Under the pieces are notes generated by a model. The model saw only the letters and a list, made by a program, of their open reading frames with translations, was not told where the DNA came from and searched no databases. Positions 51,341 to 61,900 of a stretch of 64,000 nucleotides of DNA are shown here, piece after piece. Source of the stretch: Flavobacterium palustre. Its GTDB lineage: Bacteria; Bacteroidota; Bacteroidia; Flavobacteriales; Flavobacteriaceae. Position 1 is the stretch's first letter; the number at the start of each line of letters is the position of its first letter. A program made the position numbers and the translations under genes. The DNA is taken from assembly GCF_014639535.1 (NCBI RefSeq), contig NZ_BMGA01000007.1:124510-188509 (forward strand), given 5' to 3'.

Positions 51341-52675
51341 TTATTTTTGTTCAAAACAACCTAAATCAGGAGCTTTCCCTTTAAAAGGAAAACCAATAGT
51401 AACTCCGGCATCAATTAAATCACTCGAAGGAGCTAATTTTAAAAAATCCGTATTAGGCAAACTTCCATCAGCCTCTCTTGGAGCCATTAATAATTTTTCA
51501 TCCAAACTTAAAAAATCATTTTCAGAAATTGAAATGGCATTCAAATCAAAAGAATTATTTTTTAAAACACAACGTGATTTATCAATATTAGCTAATTCTC
51601 TTACTTTAGCAGCAAATCCTAAATTGTTCACTAACTCATGATTCCAGCCGGGTCCGTCAGTTCCAAAATCAGTTGGATTTAATGCCACGCAATTCAGCAT
51701 ATCATAATTCACTCTGTTTTTATAGGCCGTATTATTGTGCCAATAATTCCCTTCCAAATGATGATTAGCATAAAAACCCCCTTGTTTATTTCCAACTGCT
51801 AAACAAAAACGAACGGTATTTTTAGGTATTGGTGTGTAATTGGCAATAATATTATCATAAGGATTTCGGCCTTTGGCATAGCCGCCAACTTTAAATCCGT
51901 TTCCGTCAGCACGACTTACAAAACCGGAAGAATAGCCGTTGTAAAAAGCCCAGCAATTTTCAATTATTACTGGCTCGGCATTATTAATTAAATCAAAACC
52001 ATCGTCGCTATTAAACCAGGCACGACAACCTCTGAAAATAGTATTGACACTTCCTTTTTCAAGATGAACTCCAAAACCATCGGTGTTTCCTCCTTTTCCA
52101 CCTTCAGAAACCGAATCCCAATTATTATAAGCATCACAATTTAAGATCAAATTATTGGAACCACTCAAAACATAAACACCAATTGCCATTCCGTCGTGCA
52201 TTTTTATTTGTTCCAATGTATTATTGCTTCCGCGAACTTCAAAACATTCGGATTGTGTATGCGTTTTTATCGTAACCTGAACTCCTACCACTTCAATTCC
52301 TTTTAGGTGAATATTATTTCCACTCACTAAAAAAGCTACAACTCTTTTACCAACAGGCTTAATATCTTTATAATCAAAAACTGGTTTTTCATTTTGATAA
52401 GCCAAATACGAAATTCCGTTTTTATCTAATTTAGTAACGTAAGCCCAAATGCCCCTTAGCTGAGCGATTTGTTCTTCGCGCATAGTATAAAGACCACCTC
52501 TTATGTAAACCACATCACCTGAACTAGCTAATTCCTGCGCTTTTTTTATGGTTTCAAGCGGTTTTGTCAGCGTTCCATCATTCGCATCATTCCCAGAAGG
52601 AGCAATATAGAATTCCTTTCCAAAAGAAAAAAAACTGTTTAAACAAAGTAAGACAACTAAGATTTTAAATTTCAT
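51341..52675 (-). CDS. PL9-family polysaccharide lyase, exported
   Basis: A 444-residue right-handed parallel beta-helix lyase. I start it at ATG 52675 (MKFKILVVLLCLNSFFSFG), which gives a clean signal peptide; an ATG seven codons upstream is also open. The PL9 core shows the repeated helix coils (FEVRGSNNTLEQIKMHDGMA; VYVLSGSNNLILNCDAYNN) and the calcium-site region GGNTDGFGVHLEKG with NSDDGFDL. The catalytic Lys is in ADGNGFKVGG (Lys262). PL9 enzymes cleave galacturonan or rhamnogalacturonan by beta-elimination, giving unsaturated ends for the GH105 enzyme encoded just upstream. A mapped substrate cannot be given from sequence alone. Confidence 0.9.
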   Translation of the reverse strand: MKFKILVVLLCLNSFFSFGKEFYIAPSGNDANDGTLTKPLETIKKAQELASSGDVVYIRGGLYTMREEQIAQLRGIWAYVTKLDKNGISYLAYQNEKPVFDYKDIKPVGKRVVAFLVSGNNIHLKGIEVVGVQVTIKTHTQSECFEVRGSNNTLEQIKMHDGMAIGVYVLSGSNNLILNCDAYNNWDSVSEGGKGGNTDGFGVHLEKGSVNTIFRGCRAWFNSDDGFDLINNAEPVIIENCWAFYNGYSSGFVSRADGNGFKVGGYAKGRNPYDNIIANYTPIPKNTVRFCLAVGNKQGGFYANHHLEGNYWHNNTAYKNRVNYDMLNCVALNPTDFGTDGPGWNHELVNNLGFAAKVRELANIDKSRCVLKNNSFDLNAISISENDFLSLDEKLLMAPREADGSLPNTDFLKLAPSSDLIDAGVTIGFPFKGKAPDLGCFEQK

Positions 52676-52698
52676 CTGACAACAATTAATATTCATTA

Positions 52699-52726
52699 AA
52701 AAAGGAAGCTGTTACACTTCCTTTTT
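52699..52726 (-). terminator. Intrinsic terminator between GH105 and PL9
   Basis: The perfect 10-bp stem AAAAAGGAAG / CTTCCTTTTT has an 8-nt loop, with A/T runs on both sides, so it can work on both strands. It may separate GH105 from the PL9-esterase pair or tune their ratio. Confidence 0.75.
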
Positions 52727-52776
52727 ATTTTTTAGAACCTATTTTGAATTTGCATTAAAGTCAAAACAGTATTCAA

Positions 52777-53898
52777 TTATTTCATCTTATAAATTTCAGA
52801 TCCTGCTAATAAAAAGCATCCCAAACCATAATCTTCAAAATCAGGAATTTTATCAACCGTAAGCGGTTGACCGTCTTTTGGTTCTTTCCCTGTAGATTGC
52901 AAATAACCTAAGAATCCGTTTTTTTGCAAACTTTCAGTGGTTAATGCTTTCCATGCTTTTTCAATAACCGGTAAGTAGGTCTTTTTATCTAAAATTCCGT
53001 TATTGATTCCGTAAGCCATACCATATACAAACAAAGCAGTTCCTGAAGCTTCTTTTTCTCCAAAATTAGTTGGATCATGCAAACTCACATTCCAGAATCC
53101 GTCAGCTCTTTGAATTGGAACCAAAGCTTTAGCCATTGCTTTTAAATCGTTTACATATTGTTCTCTGTGTGGTGCGTTTTCAGGAATAATGGTCAAGACT
53201 TTTGCCAATGCGCCAATTACCCATCCATTTCCACGGCTCCAGTAACAATCTTCTCCATTTGGTTCTTTGTATGGCGGATCAAAATCGGCATCACGCCACC
53301 ACAATCCGTCTTTTGGATTGTATAATCCGTTATCACCGTGTTTATTTCTTGAATACATGTACATTTCATACATTTTCTCAAAATAACGATTGTCTTTTTC
53401 TAAAACACCTAATTTGGCAAAAACCGGCATTCCCATTTGGATAGCATCAATCCAGGACCAATCATCATTTTGCGGTGTATTCAAAAGCATATTGATATTT
53501 GCCTTTGTATTTTTAAGCTTTTTAGCATCCGGTTCTAAATTATACAAATCAATATACGTTTGAGCGGCGCAATAATTATCGGCATTACGAGTGATATTTC
53601 CTCCATTAAATCCCCATTTATGAAATTCTGCCCAATCATAAGCGTATTTGTAATAGACATCTTTAGGATAGATTTCATGCAAAGCCATTAATCCTTCATA
53701 ATAAACACCACGAGTCCAGATATTACTTGGACGCTCTTTGTTAGTGATGATTGTTTTGCCCGTATCAGGCCATTTGTCCATAAAATATTTATTAGCCAAT
53801 TCCATTTGAGACAATACCAGCTTTCTGTCAAAAGACTGTGCTTTCAAAGCTGAATTGTACAATAAAATAGACGTAAAGATTAGAACCAGTTTCTTCAT
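52777..53898 (-). CDS. GH105 unsaturated rhamnogalacturonyl hydrolase, exported
   Basis: A 373-residue (alpha/alpha)6-barrel enzyme with signal peptide MKKLVLIFTSILLYNSALKAQ. Family features are SNIWTRGVYYEGLMALHEI, DDWSWIDAIQMGMPVFAKLG (catalytic Asp151), the WWRDADFDPPYKEPNGEDCYWSRGNGWVIGAL loop and GTALFVYGMAYGINNG. GH105 enzymes hydrate and cut the unsaturated galacturonyl residue left at chain ends by PL lyases. The size is typical (about 360). It is divergent from the GH28 gene across a 193-bp region that contains the TCCTG-N5-TCCTG motif, and upstream of PL9, whose product it consumes. Confidence 0.95.
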   Translation of the reverse strand: MKKLVLIFTSILLYNSALKAQSFDRKLVLSQMELANKYFMDKWPDTGKTIITNKERPSNIWTRGVYYEGLMALHEIYPKDVYYKYAYDWAEFHKWGFNGGNITRNADNYCAAQTYIDLYNLEPDAKKLKNTKANINMLLNTPQNDDWSWIDAIQMGMPVFAKLGVLEKDNRYFEKMYEMYMYSRNKHGDNGLYNPKDGLWWRDADFDPPYKEPNGEDCYWSRGNGWVIGALAKVLTIIPENAPHREQYVNDLKAMAKALVPIQRADGFWNVSLHDPTNFGEKEASGTALFVYGMAYGINNGILDKKTYLPVIEKAWKALTTESLQKNGFLGYLQSTGKEPKDGQPLTVDKIPDFEDYGLGCFLLAGSEIYKMK

Positions 53899-53964
53899 TA
53901 GTTTACTTTTTTGAATTAATAATAAATTTAACGTTTTTATTTTCGATGAAAATAAATAATTAGG

Positions 53965-54036
53965 TAAAAATAGCGTTGAAATCCCTATTCCCTGTCCTGT
54001 TGCATCCTGCTAAATTAAAATTAATAATTAGTTTTG
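53965..54036. promoter_or_regulatory. Divergent GH105/GH28 promoter region with TCCTG-N5-TCCTG repeat
   Basis: TCCTG occurs at 53995-53999 and 54005-54009, a direct repeat with 10-bp spacing. For GH28 the -7 element TAGTTTTG is at 54029-54036, 19 bp away. For GH105 the minus strand reads TATTTTTA at 53965-53972, 22 bp away. No -33 TTTG is visible for either, so an activator bound to the repeat may replace it. The same repeat occurs upstream of GH106. Confidence 0.6.
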
Positions 54037-54091
54037 CAGTAAATATTCTTTTTTAAACAAGAATTATAAATAATTTTAAGAAAATCAACTG

Positions 54092-55675
54092 ATGAAATTA
54101 AAAAAAACAGCATTTCTATCCCTAATAATTACAGTATTGATTTCCTGCAATTCGAAGAAAAATCTAAATAATCCAACTTCAGCAACAAAAATTCCAACAC
54201 AGAACGAAGTAGGTGTTAAAATGTTGACGCCCGAAATTGAGCATGTAAAAGCTCCTTTTGCAACTATAAAATTTGAAAAACCCACTTTCCCAGCTGAAAA
54301 AGTGATTTTAAAATTATCTCCAACTGAATTAAATACTGAGACAATTCAAAAAGCCATTGATAATTTAAGTGCAAAAGGTGGCGGAACTATTGCAGTTCCT
54401 AACGGAAGATGGATGACAGGGAGAATCCAGCTGAAAGACAACATCAATTTTCACTTGGAAAACGAAGCGCAATTAGTTTTTAGCGGTGAAATAAAAGATT
54501 TTCTGCCTGTAGTTTTCACCCGTATCGAAGGAATCGAAGTCATGTCTCTTGGAGCTTGTATTTATGCAAATGGCGCTACCAATATTGCCATAACCGGAAA
54601 CGGAAAATTAGTTGGTCCACAAGAGGGCTCCATCCGTGATAATATTTTAACCAAAGATGTTATTGATAATGTTATTGATCCAAAAACTCCCGTTGCCGAA
54701 AGAATTGTCGATGGAAAGAAACAAAACTGGATTTTTCCTCCAATGTTTATTTCGCCAATTAATTGCAAAAAAGTCTATATCGAAGGTGTTTCGTTATCCA
54801 ACACTGCTTTTTGGAATATTGTTCCTATATATTGCGACAATGTAATTATTCGTGGAGTTACAGTAAATTCTGTCGGAACAGCTCGTGGCGACGGAATTGA
54901 TATTGAATCCAGCAAAAATGTATTAATCGAATATTGTAACTTAAGTGCCGGTGACGATTGTTTCACCATGAAAGCCGGTCGCGGAGAAGATGGAATCAGA
55001 GTTAATAAAGCTACCGAAAATATCGTCGTGCGTTATTGTCTTGCTCTAAAAGGTCATGGCGGAATTACCTGCGGAAGTGAAACTGCGGGAATGATTCGCA
55101 ATCTGTATGTTCACGACTGTGTTTTTATCGATGCCGGTGTTGGTATCCGATTCAAAACCCGAAGATCTCGTGGCGGTGGCGGAGAAAACCTTATTTACGA
55201 ACGCATTCGAATGAATTTAGATCAAACTGCTATTAAATGGGATATGTTAGGTTCATCAGGAAGTGTGGGCGACCTTGCCGATCGTTTACCAGCCAGAGCA
55301 ATCAATAAACTAACACCTAATTTTAGAAATATCACTATTAAAGATATTATCATCGAAAATTCCAGCACCTTTATAAAAGTTTTTGGGATTCCGGAATCTC
55401 CGGTAACGAATTTAACAATTGAAAACGCAACAGTAAATTGCAACGAATTATTTAATGCTCACGATCTTCAAAATGCTTTGTTTAAAAACATTTCAATTAC
55501 AGCAAAAGATTCCACATTGTTTTTATTAGATTCTAAAAACATTATTTTTGATCGAATAAATTTCAAAACACCAAACGCTCCAAAATTGGACGTAAAAGGA
55601 ACGACATCTGATTCTATTATTGTTCGTTCAAGCAAAAACATGAAAGATATCAAATGGTTTTCGAATAAACAATAA
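54092..55675 (+). CDS. GH28 polygalacturonase-family lipoprotein
   Basis: A 527-residue beta-helix hydrolase with a lipoprotein signal (LIITVLISC, Cys18). After a linker of about 70 residues the helix starts at NTETIQKAIDNLSAKGGGTIAVPNG. GH28 catalytic elements are in order: ARGDGIDIES (Asp267), SAGDDCFTMKAG (Asp288, Asp289), LKGHGGITCGSETAG (His in GHG) and GIRFKTRRSRGG (the RIK-like site). It hydrolyses alpha-galacturonic bonds of homogalacturonan or rhamnogalacturonan; exo action on short oligomers is common in Bacteroidota GH28. It is monocistronic on the plus strand, divergent from GH105, with a good -7 element. Confidence 0.95.
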   Translation: MKLKKTAFLSLIITVLISCNSKKNLNNPTSATKIPTQNEVGVKMLTPEIEHVKAPFATIKFEKPTFPAEKVILKLSPTELNTETIQKAIDNLSAKGGGTIAVPNGRWMTGRIQLKDNINFHLENEAQLVFSGEIKDFLPVVFTRIEGIEVMSLGACIYANGATNIAITGNGKLVGPQEGSIRDNILTKDVIDNVIDPKTPVAERIVDGKKQNWIFPPMFISPINCKKVYIEGVSLSNTAFWNIVPIYCDNVIIRGVTVNSVGTARGDGIDIESSKNVLIEYCNLSAGDDCFTMKAGRGEDGIRVNKATENIVVRYCLALKGHGGITCGSETAGMIRNLYVHDCVFIDAGVGIRFKTRRSRGGGGENLIYERIRMNLDQTAIKWDMLGSSGSVGDLADRLPARAINKLTPNFRNITIKDIIIENSSTFIKVFGIPESPVTNLTIENATVNCNELFNAHDLQNALFKNISITAKDSTLFLLDSKNIIFDRINFKTPNAPKLDVKGTTSDSIIVRSSKNMKDIKWFSNKQ

Positions 55676-55978
55676 ATATAAATTATTGAATTACATCAGG
55701 CTTTAGCCAAAATTTCATTAAGTCAAGAACCAATCCTCTTAAAAAGAGCAACTTCCTGAATACAGAAAAGACCACCCCGCCCGTTGGGCACCCCTCCAAA
55801 GGAGGGGAAGTCGCGAAATTTCCCCTCCTCTGGAGGGGTGCCTGAAAGGCGGGGTGGTTTATTTACCTATTCCTTAACTTGACAAGATCGGGTTAAAACC
55901 CGATTCTAATCAAACAAAAAACTTCCCAAAGCATCGAATCCTTGGGAAGTTTTTAGTTTTATAAAGAATTAAACCATC
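55676..55978. repeat. Repeat-rich intergenic region between GH28 and GH106
   Basis: The core is a strong compound inverted repeat at 55771-55858. Outer arms ACCACCCCGCC / GGCGGGGTGGT enclose CACCCCTCC-AAA-GGAGGGG and its inverse CCCCTCC-TCT-GGAGGGGTG. To its right ATCGGGTT / AACCCGAT (55887-55904) forms a second palindrome. The G+C content is far above the surroundings. It contains no frame of note. This resembles the dispersed palindromic repeats in other gaps of the window. Confidence 0.75.
55918..55953 (-). terminator. Intrinsic terminator of the GH106 gene
   Basis: The perfect 12-bp stem AAAACTTCCCAA / TTGGGAAGTTTT has a 12-nt loop, with A-rich sequence giving a U-tract on the minus strand, 26 nt after the GH106 stop. 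Confidence 0.85.
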
Positions 55979-58705
55979 TTAATTCACATCATTTTTTAAA
56001 GGTGTAATCGTAACAGGGCCTAATAATCCTGATGGCATTGGAGACCATTTGGTAGCATCAAATTTATTATAATCCTTATCTACCATATTAATTTCGTAGA
56101 AAATTTTCCATTCCTTGCCTTTCTTCTCCATATCGATTACTCTATTTGCAGAAAGATTGGTCACCTGAACTTTCAATTCATTTTTACCTTTCTTCAATTT
56201 CCCTAAATTGATTGTAAATGGCACCGACCACGCATCACCAATATATTCTCCGTTCAACCAAATTTTAGCACTTTCTCTCACATCGCCCAAATTTAATTGC
56301 CAGTTATCTGCAGCTACTTTTGGCGCATCAAATTGCAAAGTGTATAATGCTGTTCCTGAGAAAGCTTCGGTTTCAGGACTAATTTTTGTCCAGGATTCCA
56401 AAGTACTTACTTTTACCGGAGCGGGTAAAGTTGGACCTCCTTTTTCAAAAGTTAATTTCCAATCTCCTTTTAAAGCAATCGGTTCTGCTGTTGCATCATA
56501 ATACTTCCAAGGTTTTTCAGAAGCTGTATTTTCTGTTTTAAGAATATATGATTTTCCGGATTCAATGCGAAGTTTTACCAAAGTAGTTTGTCCTTCTTTC
56601 TTAACAACTGCATTTCCAACATTTCTATTCAACGGATCTAAAATCAATACTTCTTTATTGGCAACAGCCAAAGGAATAAATCCTTCAATTGTTTTTGCCG
56701 TGTGATTCACTAAATAATAAATTTTCTCTCCATTCAAATCTCTTCTAATGAATTTTAAACCAGTTTTCACTAATGTTTCCGGTTGTTCATTGGCTTGAGC
56801 TAAAGCTTTAAACAAATCAGTAACCGGATTTACGATTGTATTGTTAGACGAAATCAAAGTAGCTAATTTTACATTTTGAACTTCATAATCTTTAAATCCC
56901 GGAACTGATTTTGGCAATCCTTCGAAAATAATAGCAGCACCTGCTTTCTTTAATTCGATTAATTTCTCTAAAGTTGTCAAAGGCATTTTATCGCAATTTG
57001 GCACCACCAATGATTTATAAGTATTTCCAGGTAAAACAATTTTCCCGTTCTCCACTTTTGCCTGAGCTATAAAACTATCCGAAATAAAATCAACACTATA
57101 ACCGTTATTCATTAACTTTTTAGTTGTATCATAAAATGGTGTTCCGTGCAACCATTCTTTCAAAGAATGAATCTTGAATTGGAAAAATAAATTCCCTTCT
57201 AAGCTTTTTCCCCAGGTATCATAAATAGGATAATACAATAAAGTTTCGTTATCCGATTTTCCGGCCTGCAATAGCGACTGACAATTAGCAATATAATTGA
57301 ACAATCCCGGAGCATCTTCCCAAATAGAATTTGTAGCATTAAAATTTACCGAAGCATAAAATTTCCATCCCGGCCATTGTGCTTCTTTAGGCGAATAAGT
57401 TGAACCATGAAGAAATATATGATTGATTCCGTTCAACATCAAATCCTCTGCTTCCGGTTTGCATTGCGATAAGGCAGTTTTAAAATGATCTCTCAGCCAG
57501 GTAAAAGTCTCTGAAGAAGTCAAAGGTTTTCCGGCGATATGTGCCGCGGAAGAAGAAAACTTCAACATCACCGGATCAGCATCACCTTCTCTGACGTCTT
57601 CTTTTTCTCTTCTAAAACCCGGAATATCATAAGGCATCGAACCAAAAGTTTCACATTCGGGAATATCTGCCGAAGCATACAAATCGATTAAATTTCCCGG
57701 TGAACCGTGAGCTTGTAATTTCGTTTTATAATTTTTAGCATTCGCCCATTTGGTCCATGGCAAATCAAATTTATGCAATAATAAATCTGAAATGGTTTCA
57801 CGATAATCACTTTTGATTCTGTTTCCAATTTCAGAATCCTCTTTACTCAATAACTGTGGAAGGTATTTTTTCAAATCATATCCACGAAGTTTTTCAAATT
57901 CTTCTAAGAATTTTGGAGTAAAGTCTGTTCCGTAAACTTCGTAACTATCATTAAAAATAGCTCTCAGTTTTCCTTCAAATCCCACTAATGCTTTATCAAA
58001 AGGAACGACATAAGCATTAAGTGCTTCTTCCGAATAATGATCTAAAGTATATCCTTTTCCTCCCGGAGCGGCACGTTTTACCTGCTGACCCGTTTTACCT
58101 GCAAAAACAGCGTAAAGTGTATAATCGGTTTTTTTAGCTTTCCAATTCAGTGTATTTCCTTTTAACAAAGAGGTTAAATCCGTATAAGAACCATCGGCAC
58201 CGTAAGCGGCAACAGCTAACAACTGAGCAGGAACTTTTTCCTTAGCCGGATCTACTTTTATTTCCTTATTGAATTGTTCGTTTTTCTTAACTTCATATTT
58301 TTCAACTACTAATTTTGTTGCAGCATGAGGCAAAGTAACCTGAGAACCTCCATAAGGCCAGCCTGTTCCTAAAACCATATCGACCTGAAGGCCTAAACTA
58401 TCGGCTATTTTTACCGTATAGCCCAGCATTTCCATATATTTTGGCGACAAATAATCAATAAAATTATTCTCTGCGCCCTTAACACCATAAATAGGTGTAA
58501 TTTCAACTCCGCCAATTCCCACTTTTTGAAAATCAATCAAACTGGACTTCAAATTGGGTTTATCTACAGCACTTCCCATCCACCACCAACGAGCCCATGG
58601 TTTATTGACATTTTTAGTTTCAGGCCAGGCATTGGTTTGAGCCACCCCATTTAAAGAAAATAGAATCCCGACAAAAAACGGAATATAATTGAGTTTCTTT
58701 TTCAT
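55979..58705 (-). CDS. GH106-like alpha-L-rhamnosidase, exported
   Basis: A 908-residue protein with signal peptide MKKKLNYIPFFVGILFSLNGVAQ. The barrel begins with the GH106-type pattern WARWWWMGSAVDKPNLKSSLIDFQKVGIGGVEITPIYG and VDMVLGTGWPYGGSQV. The central part includes FNDSYEVYGTDFTPKFLEEFEKLRGYD and AHIAGKPLTSSETFTWLRDH, consistent with the catalytic glutamates of this family. The C-terminal part (about 740-905) has a GH2-type sugar-binding beta-sandwich (NWQLNLGDVRESAKIWLNGEYIGDAWSVPF). It should remove L-rhamnose from rhamnogalacturonan oligosaccharides. It is a single-gene unit, with the TCCTG-N5-TCCTG motif about 106 nt upstream of its start. Confidence 0.88.
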   Translation of the reverse strand: MKKKLNYIPFFVGILFSLNGVAQTNAWPETKNVNKPWARWWWMGSAVDKPNLKSSLIDFQKVGIGGVEITPIYGVKGAENNFIDYLSPKYMEMLGYTVKIADSLGLQVDMVLGTGWPYGGSQVTLPHAATKLVVEKYEVKKNEQFNKEIKVDPAKEKVPAQLLAVAAYGADGSYTDLTSLLKGNTLNWKAKKTDYTLYAVFAGKTGQQVKRAAPGGKGYTLDHYSEEALNAYVVPFDKALVGFEGKLRAIFNDSYEVYGTDFTPKFLEEFEKLRGYDLKKYLPQLLSKEDSEIGNRIKSDYRETISDLLLHKFDLPWTKWANAKNYKTKLQAHGSPGNLIDLYASADIPECETFGSMPYDIPGFRREKEDVREGDADPVMLKFSSSAAHIAGKPLTSSETFTWLRDHFKTALSQCKPEAEDLMLNGINHIFLHGSTYSPKEAQWPGWKFYASVNFNATNSIWEDAPGLFNYIANCQSLLQAGKSDNETLLYYPIYDTWGKSLEGNLFFQFKIHSLKEWLHGTPFYDTTKKLMNNGYSVDFISDSFIAQAKVENGKIVLPGNTYKSLVVPNCDKMPLTTLEKLIELKKAGAAIIFEGLPKSVPGFKDYEVQNVKLATLISSNNTIVNPVTDLFKALAQANEQPETLVKTGLKFIRRDLNGEKIYYLVNHTAKTIEGFIPLAVANKEVLILDPLNRNVGNAVVKKEGQTTLVKLRIESGKSYILKTENTASEKPWKYYDATAEPIALKGDWKLTFEKGGPTLPAPVKVSTLESWTKISPETEAFSGTALYTLQFDAPKVAADNWQLNLGDVRESAKIWLNGEYIGDAWSVPFTINLGKLKKGKNELKVQVTNLSANRVIDMEKKGKEWKIFYEINMVDKDYNKFDATKWSPMPSGLLGPVTITPLKNDVN

Positions 58706-58780
58706 TTAATTTATATTAATACATTGAATTTATTTATTGCTAAATCATTAAAAGAGTTAAATCCTTCTAATTCTATTTGG

Positions 58781-58825
58781 GAAAATTATAAAACATCGGC
58801 TTCTAAAGCATCCTGTCCCATCCTG
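58781..58825 (-). promoter_or_regulatory. GH106 promoter region with TCCTG-N5-TCCTG repeat
   Basis: The direct repeat lies at 58811-58815 and 58821-58825 (plus-strand reading TCCTG TCCCA TCCTG). On the minus strand TAATTTTC (58781-58788) is a near match to TAnnTTTG, 22 bp downstream, the same spacing as for GH105. The rest of 58706-58964 has only the dnaE terminator. Confidence 0.55.
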
Positions 58826-58914
58826 TTAATACTTGAACGGGAAAACTTTTTTTTGAAAATATCTTCGCAATTCCGCAACAATAATGCCGTTCAAACAAAA
58901 TAAAACTTACAAAA

Positions 58915-58945
58915 AACCCGTCTTATTTCTACAACAAGACGGGTT
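58915..58945 (-). terminator. Intrinsic terminator of dnaE
   Basis: The perfect 10-bp stem AACCCGTCTT / AAGACGGGTT has an 11-nt loop and a six-T run on the minus strand, 20 nt after the dnaE stop. Confidence 0.9.
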
Positions 58946-58964
58946 CTATGACAATCTTAAAGGA

Positions 58965-61900
58965 TTAATTCAATTTAAAATTCACCTGCATTTTCTCTAA
59001 TTCCTGCAATAATTCAGTCGAAATTTTAATTTTCAACTTTCTGCTTGCCATACTCAGCTTAGTTACCACCTTGACTTCTTCGACTTCGGTAACTTGCACC
59101 GCCTTGTTTTCCGGAATATCCGAAGTCTCAATATCCTCATTTTCATCCTCAAAAACCACCTCTTCGTTTTCCTCCATAACAGGAACAGTTTCAACCAGTT
59201 TTTTAATTTTTTCTATCTCCATCACTTCAAAAGTCACCTGATTATCTCCCTTATTTTCATTAAAAAGACGATTTAGTCTATGGATAAATTCCGGATGCAA
59301 ATCCTTTATATTCAACAATACAATCAGTCTTTTAGCAAAAGCTTCCAGAATATCCTGTAATTGTTTTATTTCAACAAACTGTAATCTTGGTTCTCCCTTT
59401 TTGCCTGTTTCCTGATTCATCCAACCTTCTTTTATGGTTACTTTCATAAAAGTAAAATTGTTCTGTATCAGGAAATGGCGAAACTTCAGGTATTCTTCAC
59501 CAAAAATTCGAAATTCATAACTTTCATCATAACCTTCTAATGCAAATGAAGCCCATCCCTTACCGTTCTTAGCCACACGATGTTGCACATTATTAATAAT
59601 TCCGCCAAAAGTTAAAGTCTTACCCACATAGGCTTCCATATTTTTAAGTGCTTCCAGCTTAGCATTACAGAAATATTTCATTTCAAATCTAAAATCATCC
59701 AACGGATGTCCTGAAATATAAATCCCAACAACTTCTTTCTCCTTCGCCAATTTTTCCATCGTGCTCCAATCTTCACAAGGAGGCACCACAGGCTCGGCAA
59801 TTTGCACCTCACTGGCTTCACCAAACAAGCTTACCTGGGACGAATTTTCATTTTCCTGAAATTTCGAACCATAACGCATGGCTTTTTCATAAAAGGTAAT
59901 TCCGTCACCCTCATCATGAAAATATTGTGCTCTGTGCGTGTCTGCAAAACAGTCAAATCCTCCAGCCAAAGCTAAATTTTCAAAAGCTTTTTTATTGGCG
60001 GCACGCAAATCAATTCTTTTAGCCAAATCAAAAATCGATTTGTACAACCCGTTTTTTCTGTTTTCTACAATCGTTTCCACCGCTCCGGCTCCCACACCTT
60101 TAATTGCTCCCATCCCAAAACGAACCGCATAATTATCGTTTACAGTAAATTTATAATAGGATTCATTTACAGAAGGCCCTAAAACCTGCAAGCCCATTCG
60201 CTTACATTCTTCCATAAAAAAGGAAACCTGTTTAATATCATTCATATTATTCGAAAGTACCGCAGCCATGTATTCAGCAGGATAATGCGCTTTCAAATAA
60301 GCCGTTTGATAGGCTACCCAGGCATAACAAGTAGAGTGCGATTTATTAAATGCATAACTCGCAAAAGCTTCCCAGTCCGTCCAAATTTTATCTAGTTTCT
60401 TTTCATCATGACCTTTAGCAACCGCCTGATCGATGAACTTTCCTTTCATTTTATCCAGTACATCCTTCTGCTTTTTACCCATCGCTTTACGAAGTACGTC
60501 GGCATCACCTTTAGAAAACCCGGCTAACTTTTGCGACAAAAGCATTACCTGCTCCTGATAAACTGTAATTCCATAAGTTTCTCCCAAATATTCTTCACAG
60601 GCATCTAAGTCATAGGTAATCTCTTCTTCCCCGTTTTTTCGACGAACGAAAGAAGGAATATACTCCAAAGGTCCCGGACGATACAAGGCATTCATCGCAA
60701 TCAAATCGGCAAAAACCGTTGGCTTCAAATCCTTCATGTATTTTTGCATTCCGGGTGACTCGTATTGGAAAACCCCTACTGTTTCACCTCTTTGGAATAA
60801 CTCATAGGTTTTGACATCATCAATTGGAAAATTATCCGGATTGAGTTCAATTCCGGTTCGGTATTTCACCAATTTCACCGTATCCTTAATCAAAGTCAGG
60901 GTCTTCAGCCCCAAGAAGTCCATTTTCAATAATCCGGCACTCTCAGCTACCGAGTTATCAAACTGAGTCACATATAAATCAGAATCTTTGGCGGTAGTAA
61001 CAGGAACGAAATTCGTAATATCATCAGGGGTAATAATCACCCCGCAGGCGTGAATACCCGTATTACGCATCGAACCTTCTAATATTTTAGCCTGCTGAAT
61101 AGTTTCTCCTGCCAAATCATCTTCCCGAGCAATCGCTATTAATTCTTTAACACGATCAAATTCTTCCGAAGATTTTAATGCTTTTTTGACATCATCTTCA
61201 CTTTCGGAAATAAAACGGGCCAAATTCCATTTACCGGGCATCATCGCCGGAATCAATTTTGCAATTCTATCGGCTTCAAACAATGGCAAATCCAGCACAC
61301 GTGCTGTATCACGAATGGCTGATTTGGTTGCCATTTTACCATAAGTAATAATTTGTGCTACCTGATTGGCTCCGTATTTATTAATTACATAATCCATTAC
61401 ACGACCACGACCTTCATCATCAAAGTCAATATCAATATCGGGCATGGACACACGATCCGGATTCAGGAAACGCTCAAAAAGCAAATCGTACTTAATCGGG
61501 TCAATATTGGTAATTCCTAAACAATAAGCCACCGCTGAACCCGCCGCCGATCCACGTCCCGGCCCAACGGAAACATCCATTTTTCGGGCTTCGGCAATGA
61601 AATCCTGAACAATCAAAAAGTAACCCGGATAACCGGAATTCGAAATCGTCAATAACTCAAAATCCAATCGTTCCTGAATATCGGGCGTAATTTCCTCATA
61701 GCGTCTTTTAGCACCTTCCATAGTAAGGTGACGTAAATAAGCATTTTCCCCTCGAACCCCATTGTCTTTTTCATCTTCGGGATCAACAAACTCCTGAGGA
61801 ATATCATACTTTGGAAGCAATACATCACGATACAGCGAGTAAATTTCGACCTTATCAACTATTTCCTGAATATTGATTATGGCTTCAGGCAAATCAGCAA

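Noticed and set aside
57690-57702. AATCGATT cores inside coding sequence (GH106, and others in dnaE and susD) as further GntR sites.
   Set aside because: Only 8 of the 12 bases match and they lie in coding regions, away from promoters.
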